Shown piece by piece: positions 20,011-30,896 of a DNA stretch of 64,000 nt; the first letter of the stretch is position 1; each line of letters starts with the position of its first letter. Below the pieces are notes generated by a model. That model ran no database searches. It saw only the letters and a list, made by a program, of their open reading frames with translations, and was not told the DNA's origin. Both the position numbers and the translations under genes were made by a program. The stretch spans positions 1,178,001-1,242,000 of the forward strand of contig NZ_CP012678.1 in the NCBI RefSeq assembly GCF_001298525.1, in the 5' to 3' direction. Source of the DNA: Psychrobacter urativorans (GTDB lineage Bacteria > Pseudomonadota > Gammaproteobacteria > Pseudomonadales > Moraxellaceae).

Positions 20011-20955
20011 GTGTTTAACTATTCAGACGGTTTAGATGAATTTCTCAACTCACGACGTCAAACTGTAATTGACAAAAATAATGAAAGAATAAGCAATATC
20101 AGATCTTTGATAAATATTTCCCCATGCTGTCAAATCAGTAAATTTTTAACCATTAAATATATTGATGCTTTCGAAAGATGTTTAGATGAAATTCATGGAA
20201 ATACCACATCAACTATAACCTTAGTCGCTAATCTGCGCTTCCTATTTGAGACATGTGTTAATACACGCCTTTTAAACCAAGAAGACTCATATAAATACAA
20301 GGTATATTATGCAATATACCAAAGTCAGCTTACAAAATCAGAGAGCTTGATTAGATACATACAGGTCGATTTAACACGACTGGATAGACTAGAGCTTGAA
20401 AAAGCAAAATTACAGCCTAACACTAATAATCCTGATGAGATTAAAGAAAACTTTGCAAATATTGAAAAACTATATGATGGAATAGATGAAGAAATATCTT
20501 TATTTCTAGATGCACTTTCATTCAACGGTATTGGTTTTCAAAGACATAATATTCAAAAATATTTGGCTCAAACTGAGGCTAGACATAATGAAATCGCTAA
20601 TGAATGGGAAGAAATCAAAAAGACTCTAATGAAGGATAAGGATTTTAATAGTTATTTTGACTGTAAGAATCAATTAAGTAAGGTAGAGAAAGAACTAAGA
20701 GATTCACGTAATTGGAAAGAAAAAGCTGCTGCGGTTGAGTTGAGTGAACTCTATAGCTTTATTTATGATTATACTAGCTCACTGATACATAGTAACTCAT
20801 ACTCAATTATAACTTCTAACCAACTTGATAGTAGTGAAACCACTATGATTATAGGTCTATCTAATCGTCTAGCTAGCGATATATTAAAACACCTAAAAAG
20901 CTTTGCTTCGGTACCAAACTTTAAAGTTATTAAGATTAATAACGAAAATAACTAA
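20011..20955 (+). CDS. Hypothetical coiled-coil-rich protein, AT-rich orphan
   Basis: A 314-residue protein I do not recognise. GTG 20011 is the likely start, since AAAAGGA lies about seven bases upstream. Features: predicted helical throughout, Lys/Glu-rich helices around 95-140 and 185-235 (ANEWEEIKKTLM, QLSKVEKELRDSRNWKEK), a single CC pair near 33-34 and a C-terminal segment YSFIYDYTSSLIHSNSYSI reminiscent of the Y..S..H pattern in some HEPN-like/DUF5677 helical proteins. That resemblance is weak. The coding sequence is visibly more AT-rich than dgkA, DUF72 or sodB around it, suggesting recent acquisition. No transmembrane segment or signal. Confidence 0.65.
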   Translation: MFNYSDGLDEFLNSRRQTVIDKNNERISNIRSLINISPCCQISKFLTIKYIDAFERCLDEIHGNTTSTITLVANLRFLFETCVNTRLLNQEDSYKYKVYYAIYQSQLTKSESLIRYIQVDLTRLDRLELEKAKLQPNTNNPDEIKENFANIEKLYDGIDEEISLFLDALSFNGIGFQRHNIQKYLAQTEARHNEIANEWEEIKKTLMKDKDFNSYFDCKNQLSKVEKELRDSRNWKEKAAAVELSELYSFIYDYTSSLIHSNSYSIITSNQLDSSETTMIIGLSNRLASDILKHLKSFASVPNFKVIKINNENN

Positions 20956-21011
20956 ACGATAATATGATTTTGCAAGCAAATTATCTAAACAGTATTTCAA
21001 AGCAAATAAAC

Positions 21012-21041
21012 AAAAAAAGGACGCCTCTCAGCGTCCTTTTT
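21012..21041. terminator. Rho-independent terminator (sodB and orphan gene)
   Basis: AAAAAGGACGC (21014-21024) pairs with GCGTCCTTTTT (21031-21041). The loop is CTCTCA. It lies between convergent genes and can serve both. Confidence 0.88.
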
Positions 21042-21067
21042 CAAATCAAATACTTATTGTTTAAAGC

Positions 21068-21697
21068 TTACGCTTCAACGCCAGCATCTTGACCTTGATA
21101 TTTTGCATTTGCGTAGTCCCAGTTCACTAGTTTGTCTAGGAACGTATCAACATACTCAGGACGACGGTTACGATAGTCGATATAGTACGCATGTTCCCAC
21201 ACATCACAAGTCAATACAGCTACTTGACCATGTGCTAATGGCGTATCAGCATTAGCTGTTTTAGCGATTGATAGTGTGCCGCCAACTTTATCAGCAACTA
21301 GCCAAGCCCAACCAGAACCAAACTGAGTCATTGCCGCGTTTTTGAACTCTTCACGGAATTTATCATAGCTACCAAAGGCTTCTTCGATTTTGCCTTTTAG
21401 ATCGCCAGTAGGTTCGCCGCCGCCATTGGTAGGCGTCATGCAGTTCCAATAGAACGTGTGGTTCCATACTTGCGCTGCTTGGTTGAACATACCTTGTTTG
21501 CTGTCATCTTTAGCAGTCGCTACGATGATTTCTGACAACGTTTTGTCTTCTAGACCAGAACCAGGTAGCAATTCATTCAATTTGTTTACATACGCAGCAT
21601 GATGTTTATCATGGTGAAATTCTAACGTTTCAGCACTGATGTACGGCTCAAGTGCGTTTTTTGCGTACGGTAATTCTGGTAGAGTAATCTGTGACAT
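21068..21697 (-). CDS. sodB: Superoxide dismutase [Fe]
   Basis: Cytosolic iron superoxide dismutase of 209 residues. Metal ligands are His28 in LEFHHDKHHAAYV, a His in AAQVWNHTFYWNC, and Asp and His in LTCDVWEHAYYIDYRN. The residues AQVWNHTFYWNCM and GSGWAWLV, with Gln in the usual Fe-type position, favour iron over manganese; cambialistic use cannot be excluded. No export signal. Single gene with its own terminator and a 500-base upstream spacer. Confidence 0.95.
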   Translation of the reverse strand: MSQITLPELPYAKNALEPYISAETLEFHHDKHHAAYVNKLNELLPGSGLEDKTLSEIIVATAKDDSKQGMFNQAAQVWNHTFYWNCMTPTNGGGEPTGDLKGKIEEAFGSYDKFREEFKNAAMTQFGSGWAWLVADKVGGTLSIAKTANADTPLAHGQVAVLTCDVWEHAYYIDYRNRRPEYVDTFLDKLVNWDYANAKYQGQDAGVEA

Positions 21698-22213
21698 ATT
21701 ATTTTATCCTTGCTAGATTAGCCTTTCATATTTTTTTTCAGTCATACAGCAGTCTTCAATCTGCTACCCTCAAAACTTAAAGACAACGCAAATGTTAACG
21801 CGATATTCTTAAGTAGGGTTTAAACTTATGACCGCAAATTATTAGGCTAAATTGGCTGAGTTTGTTGTTAATGAAGGTTATCGCTTGATGCGCTATTGCA
21901 CAAAGTCATGTATTTATAAAGTAATCGAATAACTATTTTTAAGCTATTGTTAATTTTAAATACACAACTGATAAGCTATAATTCACTGTAGCTTACCGCC
22001 TATTATAGCAAAATTTACGGGCAATATCCGTTACTGAATGTTATAAGGCGGATTAGTTTGCAATTAATACGGTCGCTATAAGCATAAGCGTGAATAGTGG
22101 CTTATTGATATCATATTAATACCATGCGAGCAAGCTCCCTATCCTAGTGCTATTTTACCTAGTATTTACTCATCAATATCTGCAATAATTCATTTTAATC
22201 ATGGACTTATCTT
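21698..22213. other. Divergent intergenic region sodB / rdgB
   Basis: About 515 AT-rich bases with no supportable ORF or RNA gene. It should contain both promoters. No Fur box could be identified with confidence. Confidence 0.5.
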
Positions 22214-22870
22214 ATGAACCACGCTCAATCTGAAACGTCTTTGGACCATGCAAAAAATCATTTAAACCACAATGACTGGGTACTTGCCAGTAATAATAAA
22301 GGCAAATTAGCGGAGTTTAAAAGGCTATTTGCGGAAGCTAATTTAGATGTGAACATTATTCCTCAAGGTCAACTTGATATTGGAGATGCAGTTGAAGACG
22401 GTCTAAGCTTTGTTGAAAATGCCATTATTAAAGCGCGTCATGCCAGCCGTATCAGCGGCAAGCCTGCTATTGCCGATGATTCAGGACTGTGCGTGCCAGT
22501 ATTGGGTAATGCACCGGGGATTTACTCAGCGCGTTACGCCGGTGACCATGGCAATGATACGCTGAACAATGACAAACTTATTGCTGACTTGCAGCCTATC
22601 CGTGCTCAGCAATCTGATATACCTATCGAAGGGTTATTTGTCTGCGTACTAGCGATGGTACGTCATGCCTATGACCCCTTACCAATTATCGCGCAAGGTT
22701 TATGGCATGGTGAGATTTTAGAGCAGCCACATGGCGATGGTGGTTTTGGTTATGATCCGCTATTTTGGTTACCAGAGTTGCAAGCCACTGCCGCCAGTTT
22801 AAGCGCTGCGGATAAAAACCTCGTTAGTCATCGCGGGCAAGCCATTCGTCAGTTATTAGCGCAATTATAG
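22214..22870 (+). CDS. rdgB: XTP/dITP diphosphatase (RdgB/HAM1)
   Basis: House-cleaning pyrophosphatase that hydrolyses dITP, XTP and related non-canonical purine triphosphates to monophosphates. It has 218 residues, including about 20 extra at the N-terminus. Motifs: VLASNNKGKLAEFKRLF (substrate loop), VEDGLSFVENAIIKARHAS, the catalytic ADDSGLCVPVLGNAPGIYSARYAG, GGFGYDPLFWLPE, and SHRGQAIRQLL at the end. All key residues are present. Single gene. Confidence 0.95.
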   Translation: MNHAQSETSLDHAKNHLNHNDWVLASNNKGKLAEFKRLFAEANLDVNIIPQGQLDIGDAVEDGLSFVENAIIKARHASRISGKPAIADDSGLCVPVLGNAPGIYSARYAGDHGNDTLNNDKLIADLQPIRAQQSDIPIEGLFVCVLAMVRHAYDPLPIIAQGLWHGEILEQPHGDGGFGYDPLFWLPELQATAASLSAADKNLVSHRGQAIRQLLAQL

Positions 22871-23124
22871 TCATTCATTCTGTTAATGGGTACGAGCTTA
22901 ATACTCTTTATCAGCCTATTAATAGTCGTTATAAAGGTTAATTATCGCCATAATGTCACTCTATTGCCTAAAACAGATAATTTTTACTTTAATTAAGAGA
23001 TAGATTATACTGGCATACTTTTAAAATTTTATTAAAATACCCTATTCATTCCATGGCAATCGGCTGACCGCCCACATTTGCGCGCATGATTGCCAGCTAT
23101 TTCAATCCTAAAGGTGTAATCAAC

Positions 23125-24468
23125 ATGGCTACAGATTTACAAATCACGACCAACAAGCTGTCTAATAAAGAAACTCAGCTGACCGTTAAAGTACCTGTCG
23201 AAAAAATTCAAAACAAAGTCGAAGGTCGTATTCGTCAAGTCGCTAAAACGGCTAAAATTGATGGTTTCCGTAAAGGTAACGTACCTATGTCGCATATCCG
23301 CGCCCAATACGGTGCTGGTATTCAACAAGAAGTGATCAATGACGTGATTCGCGATACTGTTTTTGAAGCGATTAAAGCTGAAGACATCCGCGCCGTTGGC
23401 ATGCCTAATATCGACGATGTTAAACTTGAAGACGACTTCCTAGTCTATCAAGCAACCGTTGAAATCTTCCCAGAAGTTGATGTTCAAGGTATCAATGAAA
23501 TCGAAGTTGAGCGTCATACTGCAACGGTTAACGATGCAGACGTTGATACGATGATTGAAAACTTACAAAAGCAACGTGAAGAATTTGTTGAGAAAAAAGG
23601 TAAAGCCGATAAAGGTAATCAAGTTACTTTTGACTTTGAAGGCTCAATCGACGGCGAAAAATTTGAAGGCGGCTCTGCTGAAGACTTCAAATTGGTTATC
23701 GGTAGCAACCAGATGATTCCTGGTTTTGAAGATGGCATCAAAGGTATGAAAGCTGGCGAAGAAAAAGTCATCGATGTGACTTTCCCTGCAGAATATCAAG
23801 CTGAAGAATTGGCTGGTAAAGCGGCTCAATTCAAAATCAATGTAAAATTGGTTGAAAAATCACAGTTGCCTGAAATCAACGAAGAGTTCTTAGCATTGTT
23901 CGGTGTGAAAGAAGGCGGCGTTGAAAAACTAAAAGAAGACGTGCGTAAAAACATGGAACGCGAAATCAAAAACGCAGCGCGTAGCCAAGTAAAACAAGCG
24001 ACTTTTGATGCGTTGTTAGAAAAGAACGAATTTGACGTACCAAGCGCGATGTTAGAGCAAGAAATTGACCGTCAACGCAGCATGATGATGCAACGTTTTT
24101 CACAGCAGTTCGGCTCAAGCGCAGACAGCTTTGATAAAGGTATGCTGCCAAATGAGCTGTTCGAAGAACAAGCGCTACGTGCTGCCCGTCTTGGCATCAT
24201 CGTTGCTCGTGTTATCGACACCAAAGGTCTAGAAGTTGACCAAGCACGCGTTGAAACCTTCATTAAAGAAGCGTCAGAGAACTACGAAGATCCAGCTGAA
24301 GTGATCGAATATTACACCAATGATAAACAGCAGCGCGCTAACATTGAGTCTGTGGTTTTAGAAGACCAAGTGGTTGATTATCTGATTGAGCAAGGTAAAG
24401 TCACTGATAAAGAAGTGAGCTATCAAGACCTTCTTGCTGCTCAGCAACAACAACAGCAAGCTATGTAA
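23125..24468 (+). CDS. tig: Trigger factor, ribosome-associated chaperone and PPIase
   Basis: A 447-residue chaperone that docks at the ribosomal exit tunnel. The N-terminal ribosome-binding domain has the signature [17 protein letters not shown] (GFRxGxxP). The FKBP-type PPIase domain lies at about 150-245, with [20 protein letters not shown] and [16 protein letters not shown]. The C-terminal helical arms end in a Gln-rich tail, [13 protein letters not shown] 23125 is chosen because AAAGGTG precedes it by eight bases; the longer frame from 23086 adds 13 residues outside the family alignment. It heads the conserved tig-clpP-clpX neighbourhood but has its own terminator. Confidence 0.96.
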   Translation: MATDLQITTNKLSNKETQLTVKVPVEKIQNKVEGRIRQVAKTAKIDGFRKGNVPMSHIRAQYGAGIQQEVINDVIRDTVFEAIKAEDIRAVGMPNIDDVKLEDDFLVYQATVEIFPEVDVQGINEIEVERHTATVNDADVDTMIENLQKQREEFVEKKGKADKGNQVTFDFEGSIDGEKFEGGSAEDFKLVIGSNQMIPGFEDGIKGMKAGEEKVIDVTFPAEYQAEELAGKAAQFKINVKLVEKSQLPEINEEFLALFGVKEGGVEKLKEDVRKNMEREIKNAARSQVKQATFDALLEKNEFDVPSAMLEQEIDRQRSMMMQRFSQQFGSSADSFDKGMLPNELFEEQALRAARLGIIVARVIDTKGLEVDQARVETFIKEASENYEDPAEVIEYYTNDKQQRANIESVVLEDQVVDYLIEQGKVTDKEVSYQDLLAAQQQQQQAM

Positions 24469-24505
24469 TACTGTAGCCTTTCGGGCTATTGATTAGAACC
24501 ATGTA

Positions 24506-24540
24506 AAAAATGCCCTAACAACTCTTGTTAGGGCATTTTT
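24506..24540 (+). terminator. Rho-independent terminator of tig
   Basis: AAAAATGCCCTAACA pairs with TGTTAGGGCATTTTT, a 15-bp stem with a 5-base loop ending in a T-run. Confidence 0.92.
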
Positions 24541-24557
24541 ATTGGCAATTCCTATTT

Positions 24558-24587
24558 ATTGATAATAATTGATAATAATTGATAATA
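24558..24587. repeat. Three perfect tandem copies of a 10-bp unit
   Basis: ATTGATAATA is repeated three times without interruption between the tig terminator and clpP. The period is near one DNA helical turn, so it could give phased AT-rich curvature; it may equally be a neutral slippage repeat. The rest of the spacer up to clpP (to 24841) shows no gene. Confidence 0.85.
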
Positions 24588-24841
24588 AAAATGCCCGTTA
24601 GACGCTCACCCCTTGATAAATGAGCGCAGACGCCTTATAAATAGGGAATCATTTATTATTTGTCACATTAAAACCTTACTATTAAGCCCTTAAAAAAGTT
24701 ACTATTACTACCATTATTTTTCGCAATATTTTCTTAATATGATTGAAAATTAGCATTGTTGAGTGGTTATTAACGCAAAGCTTGGTACTACGAACTGATT
24801 TTCATACTTTTTCTTTACGCCTTTATTTATAGGATAGTTCT

Positions 24842-25504
24842 ATGACTGATTATGACCGCATCACCTCTAACCCGCATTTTGATACCTTGATGGGTGCACA
24901 AAACGCGCGCAACGCCTTAGTTCCGATGGTTGTTGAGCAATCTTCACGCGGTGAACGTTCATTTGATATTTTCTCACGCCTATTACGTGAACGCGTTATC
25001 TTTTTGACCGGTGAAGTCGAAGATAATATGGCAAATCTAATCGTTGCCCAGTTATTATTTTTGGAAGCTGAAAACCCAGATAAAGACATTCATTTATATA
25101 TCAACTCGCCCGGTGGCGTTGTGACCGCAGGTATGGCGATTTATGACACTATGAACTTTATCAAACCTGACGTTTCTACTATTTGCTTGGGTCAAGCCGC
25201 ATCAATGGGTTCATTCTTATTGTCTGCCGGTGCGAAAGGCAAACGCTACGCCCTTGCCAATTCACGCGTGATGATTCACCAACCATTGGGCGGTTTCCGT
25301 GGTCAAGCGTCAGATATCGAAATTCATGCACGCGAAATTATTGAGCTAAAAGCTAAATTAAATCGCTTGCTTGCTGAGCATACCGGTCAGCCTATCGAGC
25401 GTTTAGACAAAGATACCGATCGCGATAACTTTATGAGTGCACAAGCCGCTAAAGATTATGGTTTGGTTGATGCCGTATTAGAGCGTCGTCCAGCCTCTTT
25501 ATAA
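24842..25504 (+). CDS. clpP: ATP-dependent Clp protease proteolytic subunit
   Basis: Serine protease of 220 residues that forms tetradecameric rings and degrades substrates fed by ClpX or ClpA. The catalytic Ser121 is in [20 protein letters not shown], His146 is in MIHQPLGG, and the Asp is in the [11 protein letters not shown] segment near 190-196. The N-terminal ~30 residues include the axial loop region and a probable self-processed propeptide. ATAGGATAGTTCT precedes the ATG. It lies about 115 bases upstream of clpX on the same strand; probably cotranscribed. Confidence 0.97.
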   Translation: MTDYDRITSNPHFDTLMGAQNARNALVPMVVEQSSRGERSFDIFSRLLRERVIFLTGEVEDNMANLIVAQLLFLEAENPDKDIHLYINSPGGVVTAGMAIYDTMNFIKPDVSTICLGQAASMGSFLLSAGAKGKRYALANSRVMIHQPLGGFRGQASDIEIHAREIIELKAKLNRLLAEHTGQPIERLDKDTDRDNFMSAQAAKDYGLVDAVLERRPASL

Positions 25505-25619
25505 GCGCTAGGTGAGGAATGCTAAGTGACTTAATTTAGCCACTTAATCATTTAGTCACTTAATAATGACGAGACTCGTCAAACTATTTGTAAGCTTTAA
25601 ATTTTAGGAGTGCCTTTGT

Positions 25620-26930
<1,311 letters not shown>

Positions 26931-26954
26931 GCCCTGATTATTATTGGGTTGATT

Positions 26955-26999
26955 AAAAAAATAGCGTCTAGCATCATCGTGCTAAGACGCTATTTTTTT
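26955..26999 (+). terminator. Rho-independent terminator of clpX
   Basis: AAAAAAATAGCGTCTAGCA (26955-26973) pairs with TGCTAAGACGCTATTTTTTT (26980-26999), a long stem with one mismatch near its base. Confidence 0.92.
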
Positions 27000-27220
27000 G
27001 TCTACGCATTTATGATTTATCAAACCAACAGATATAAAATGTCGCTCATAAATTAGCATTGGTGAAATAACTTTCTTATAGTAACGTTTTTATAATGACA
27101 TTTTCATAATCATATTTTACTAATGGCGGTCTCGTCTATCAATAGCCCTCAGGGCAGGTATTAAATTATGCTAAGGTAAGCGTAATCGCTCACCACTAAT
27201 GATACAAAGGACTGTTTATT

Positions 27221-28270
27221 ATGATGACTGCCATGACCGCGATGACCGCCGCCCTGCGTAAGCACTTGCCTTTTACGTCAAACACCCCTTCTCTAAACTC
27301 TCATCAGCATCAAAATATGACCTCGTACTATGCCAATCATGTCGCCGCCATTACGGGTGCAGGCTCGGGTATGGGTCGCGAACTGGCTTGCCATTTAGCC
27401 AAAATCGGCTGTCATTTGGCATTATCTGATATCAATGCTGAGCAGCTTGAGAAAACGCAAGCATTACTCATTGGCTACGATATTAAGGTGACGACTACGG
27501 TGCTGGATGTCGCTGATAAAGATGCTGTTAATGCGTGGGCGAATAGCGTGATGGCAGCTCATGGTAAAGTAAACTTTATCTTTAATAATGCGGGTGTGGC
27601 GTTTTATTCAACCGTTGAAGGGAGCAATATTAGCGAGCTTGAATGGGTGATGGATATTAATTTTTGGGGTGTGGTTTACGGCACCAAAGCATTTTTACCG
27701 CTGATTAAAAACAGTGTCAAAAAAAGCAGCGCGAATACGGAAACAACCACAGATAATAAGCTGAGCAACCATCAAGAGCATGGTCATATTATTAATATTT
27801 CAAGCATATTTGGTTTGACCGCGCAACCCTCACAATCCGCTTATAATGCCAGTAAATTTGCGGTGCGTGGTTTTACTGAAAGCCTGCGTCAAGAGCTGGA
27901 CATACAACGCTGCGGGGTTTCTGCAACCTGCATTCACCCTGGTGGCATAAAAACCAATATCGCCAACAGTGCGCGCGGGAATGACAGCTTAAGTGACCTT
28001 GGCATGCACACTGGCAGCACAGCAATTAATAACTTTAACAAATTTTTAAAATTTGATGCCGCTGATGCTGCTTGGATTATGCTACAGGCAGTAGCGAGCA
28101 ATCAACCCCGTTGTTTAATTGGTCATGATGCTAAAATCCTCGATGCCGTACAGCGTATTTTTCCCGCGCATTACAATACCATTCTTCATTGTGCTACTAA
28201 GCTATCACGCAAGCGCAAGCATATATACTCTAATAACACTCACGCGGTTACCTCTAGTGTCATATCCTAA
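27221..28270 (+). CDS. Short-chain dehydrogenase/reductase
   Basis: A 349-residue SDR protein. The core (from about residue 35) has the cofactor motif ITGAGSGMGRELACHL, NNAGV, a catalytic Ser in INISSIFGLTAQPS and the YxxxK motif in YNASKFAVRGFTESL, followed by HPGGIKTNIA. These are classical SDR features; substrate unknown. The C-terminal ~60 residues extend beyond the usual 250-residue core, as in some long-chain acyl or retinol-type SDRs. The N-terminus holds three imperfect 9-base repeats giving MTA-MTA-MTA, so several ATGs (27221, 27224, 27233, 27242) compete; AAAGGA near 27207 favours the first ones. Confidence 0.85.
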   Translation: MMTAMTAMTAALRKHLPFTSNTPSLNSHQHQNMTSYYANHVAAITGAGSGMGRELACHLAKIGCHLALSDINAEQLEKTQALLIGYDIKVTTTVLDVADKDAVNAWANSVMAAHGKVNFIFNNAGVAFYSTVEGSNISELEWVMDINFWGVVYGTKAFLPLIKNSVKKSSANTETTTDNKLSNHQEHGHIINISSIFGLTAQPSQSAYNASKFAVRGFTESLRQELDIQRCGVSATCIHPGGIKTNIANSARGNDSLSDLGMHTGSTAINNFNKFLKFDAADAAWIMLQAVASNQPRCLIGHDAKILDAVQRIFPAHYNTILHCATKLSRKRKHIYSNNTHAVTSSVIS

Positions 28271-28295
28271 AAACTTTATACTTGGCGGTAAATAT

Positions 28296-28334
28296 AAAAG
28301 GCGCTTAAACATAAATGATGTTTAAGCGCCTTTT
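28296..28334 (+). terminator. Rho-independent terminator of the SDR gene
   Basis: AAAAGGCGCTTAAACAT (28296-28312) pairs perfectly with ATGTTTAAGCGCCTTTT (28318-28334) around a 5-base loop. Confidence 0.92.
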
Positions 28335-28581
28335 AGCATCTGTAGAGCGTTTGGCTGGCTTATCTTATTTTTTAGCGTTTATTGACGTGATTTAACACTT
28401 AAATTAAGTTTGATAGCATTTTATGATAAGGCATTTGATATACTAATGTTACTGATATCTTACTAGGTATTTAACACTCTACTATTTTTGGCTATATTTT
28501 TAATTCAGTACAGACATTATGCCGATTAAAATAGCACATAAATACAAATTCACATATTATTTTTATAATAAGGATATGCCA
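28335..28581. other. Spacer upstream of the TsdA-like gene
   Basis: AT-rich, with no credible ORF. It should contain the promoter of the cytochrome gene. An in-frame upstream extension from 28519 lacks a ribosome-binding site and precedes the lipoprotein signal, so it is treated as untranslated. Confidence 0.4.
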
Positions 28582-29571
28582 ATGAAAGCTATTTCATCAG
28601 CCAAGCCTTCTGTCCTTATGGCCGCTATTTTTGCAATCAGTGCAGTCGCTATTACTGGCTGTAGCAGCGATAAAGATACAAAAGCCGTTGACCGTGTGGA
28701 CGAAGCGGCATCGCTTGCTCGAGTACAGGAACTTGAAGCCCGTGCCGCTGCGCTCAAAGGCAATATGCCCGCTGCTACAGAAGCCGCCCCTGCTGCAGAC
28801 GGTTCAGCATCAACCAACGCTAGCGCCAAACCTGCTATCAAGATGCCAGATATATCTACCATTCCTGATGATGAGTATGGTGCAGCCGTAAAACGTGGTT
28901 TACAAATCGCCAATCATACCTATAAAGAATTGCCAAATAATGTGGGCAATCAGCTTAACTGTACTAGCTGTCACTTAGGTAACGGTTCCGAAGCCTATGC
29001 CGCACCTTGGAATAATATGACCAGTATTTATCCCGTTTATCGTTCACGAGCAGGTCGCGTGAACGTGATATAACAGCGCATCAATGGCTGCTTTGAGCGT
29101 TCTATGAATGGTAAAGCGTTAGAACTCGGCTCAGATGACATGAACGCCATGGTTTCTTATATGAGTTGGTTGTCACAAGATATGCCATTTGGCGTGTCGC
29201 CTGAAGGTCGTGGTTTTGTTAAAATTGATAAAACATTAGAGCCAAATACGGACAATGGTAAAAAACTATTTGCGGAGAAATGTAGCGTTTGTCATGGCGC
29301 AAATGGCGAAGGGCAATATAAAGACGATGGCGACTATATCTATCCCGCGGTCGCAGGCGATAAATCATTCAATGATGGCGCGGGCATGGCACGTACCTAT
29401 ACTGCTGCCGCCTTTATTAAAGGTAAAATGCCCTTTGGTCAAGGCAATACGCTAACGGATCAAGAAGCTGTTGATATCGCTCAATACTTCACTCATTTAC
29501 CGCGTCCTGTCAAAGCCAATAAAGATAAAGATTGGCCGAATGGTGATGCGCCTAAAGACGTACGTCGCTAG
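28582..29571 (+). pseudogene. TsdA-like dihaem cytochrome c gene with internal ochre codon
   Basis: The frame starts at ATG 28582 (AAGGA seven bases upstream), with a lipoprotein signal ending ITGC (residues 24-27). It runs through an N-terminal cytochrome domain with haem motif CTSCH at 127-131, reaches TAA at 29071-29073 (codon 164), then continues in the same frame to 29571 with QRINGCFERSMNGKAL, YMSWLS, a second haem motif CSVCH at 234-238 and a normal end. Order, spacing and motifs match thiosulfate dehydrogenase TsdA-type proteins. The stop falls where the family usually has an acidic residue before 'RIN.CFERSMNG', so GAA to TAA is the simplest cause. Translation would stop before the second haem and before the conserved Cys (NGCFERS). 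Total length without the stop is about 329 residues, so it is a recent single-base lesion, readthrough or an error. Confidence 0.88.
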
Positions 29572-29603
29572 TCTTAAGACTTAAAGGCTAAACTTTTATG
29601 ATT

Positions 29604-29639
29604 AAAAAAGCCCTGCTATTTAAATAACGGGGCTTTTTT
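29604..29639. terminator. Bidirectional rho-independent terminator
   Basis: AAAAAGCCC pairs with GGGCTTTTT around a loop of about 16 bases; A-run on the left and T-run on the right. It lies between the cytochrome pseudogene and the convergent PTS-IIC-like gene. Confidence 0.8.
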
Positions 29640-29673
29640 ATGAATGATGATTAGGAAGGTTTTAGAATTAAAT

Positions 29674-30768
29674 CTATGGCAACTTCATATCGCCATCGAC
29701 TAACCAACCCATACGGCGCATAACGTGCGCCACTAACCCAGCAATAATCGCTGGTAATATAAACATCAATAATATAATTGCCGTCCACAGCTGAGTACTG
29801 CTCATAATGCCTTGTGACGCTTCAATTACCCCAAATACACCCACCAATCCTGCCGTACCCATTCCTGCGCCCGTTGCCGTACATGCCAACTTAAAACCGA
29901 CAGTTGCGATAGGACCAACGATGGCGCTTGCAACTACTGCTGGTAATAAAATGATTGGCTTCTTGAGTACATTCGGAATTTGTAACATACTGGTTCCAAG
30001 CCCTTGCGAGATGACGCCACTAACACCATTATCTTTGTAACTGGCTACCGCAAAGCCAATCATGTGCGCTGCGCAGCCCACCACTGCTGCGCCACCAGCC
30101 AAACCGCCAAGCCCAATCGCGATACAAATCGCCGCACTAGAGGTCGGCATGGTCAATAAAATACCGACGACCACCGCAATAACAATGCCCATTAGTAAGG
30201 GTTGAAGCGTGGTCGCTGCTTGGATACCTTGTCCGATAGCATCTACTGCCGCTACAACAGGTGGATTGAGCAGCGCACACACTGCCAATGCCACGGCACA
30301 AACCATCAATGGTATCAGCAAAATATCAAGCTTGGTCTTACCCGTCACCCAGGTTCCGGCTCGATAAGCGAATACTGAAGTCAAATACGCACCAATCGGA
30401 TTACCCGGTAGCGCGACAAAAGTTGCAGGACCTGCCGCTTGCGGAATAAATAAATGTCCTGCCATTAATGCTTCTGAATGAGCGCCCAACATACCTGCAA
30501 CTAAACAGCTGAGCATCACTAAGGTAGGTGCTTTTAAATAATACGCAATACCAACGCCTATTCCTGCGCCCATTAATACCGATGCCAGTTTCCCCACCGC
30601 CACCAATGCGGGCAGATGTAACCAACCACCGATTTGTGAGATGATAAGCCCAGCAATTAAGGTCACAAATAATCCCAGTGCCATACCCGTAAAGGCATCG
30701 ATAAAGTACTTTTGGAAAAATGCTTTAGTGGTACTAGGTGGGGTCATGGCAGAATTGGATACAGTCAT
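29674..30768 (-). CDS. PTS-EIIC-type integral membrane transporter
   Basis: About 364 residues and roughly ten hydrophobic segments. Sequence such as KYFIDAFTGMALGLFVTLIAG, GAHSEALMAGHLF, LPGNPIGAYLTSVFAYRAG and QGLGTSMLQIPNVLKKPIIL is typical of the PTS_EIIC_2 family, predicted sugar or small-solute transporters that stand alone without IIA/IIB domains. The start at 30768 (MTVSNSAM) is preferred over 30819, whose extra 17 residues precede the family N-terminus. No PTS phosphotransfer partner is visible nearby, so phosphotransferase function is doubtful; substrate unknown. Confidence 0.82.
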   Translation of the reverse strand: MTVSNSAMTPPSTTKAFFQKYFIDAFTGMALGLFVTLIAGLIISQIGGWLHLPALVAVGKLASVLMGAGIGVGIAYYLKAPTLVMLSCLVAGMLGAHSEALMAGHLFIPQAAGPATFVALPGNPIGAYLTSVFAYRAGTWVTGKTKLDILLIPLMVCAVALAVCALLNPPVVAAVDAIGQGIQAATTLQPLLMGIVIAVVVGILLTMPTSSAAICIAIGLGGLAGGAAVVGCAAHMIGFAVASYKDNGVSGVISQGLGTSMLQIPNVLKKPIILLPAVVASAIVGPIATVGFKLACTATGAGMGTAGLVGVFGVIEASQGIMSSTQLWTAIILLMFILPAIIAGLVAHVMRRMGWLVDGDMKLP

Positions 30769-30830
30769 AGTGATACTCTTGAGTAAGTTATGAACAAGAC
30801 AGCTGAATATAAAAGGCAAAAAAAATGTAT

Positions 30831-30861
30831 AAAAAAAGCGTCTTTACCTGACGCTTTTTTT
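30831..30861 (-). terminator. Rho-independent terminator of the SPOR-protein gene
   Basis: AAAAAAAGCGTC pairs with GACGCTTTTTTT around a 7-base loop. On the minus strand it lies 36 bases past the stop of the SPOR gene. Confidence 0.88.
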
Positions 30862-30896
30862 AATCGATGACAATATCACTATATACAGCAAATACG

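Noticed and set aside
24506..24600. CRISPR-like array after tig
   Set aside because: The repeats are 10 bp, contiguous and without spacers; simple tandem repeat.
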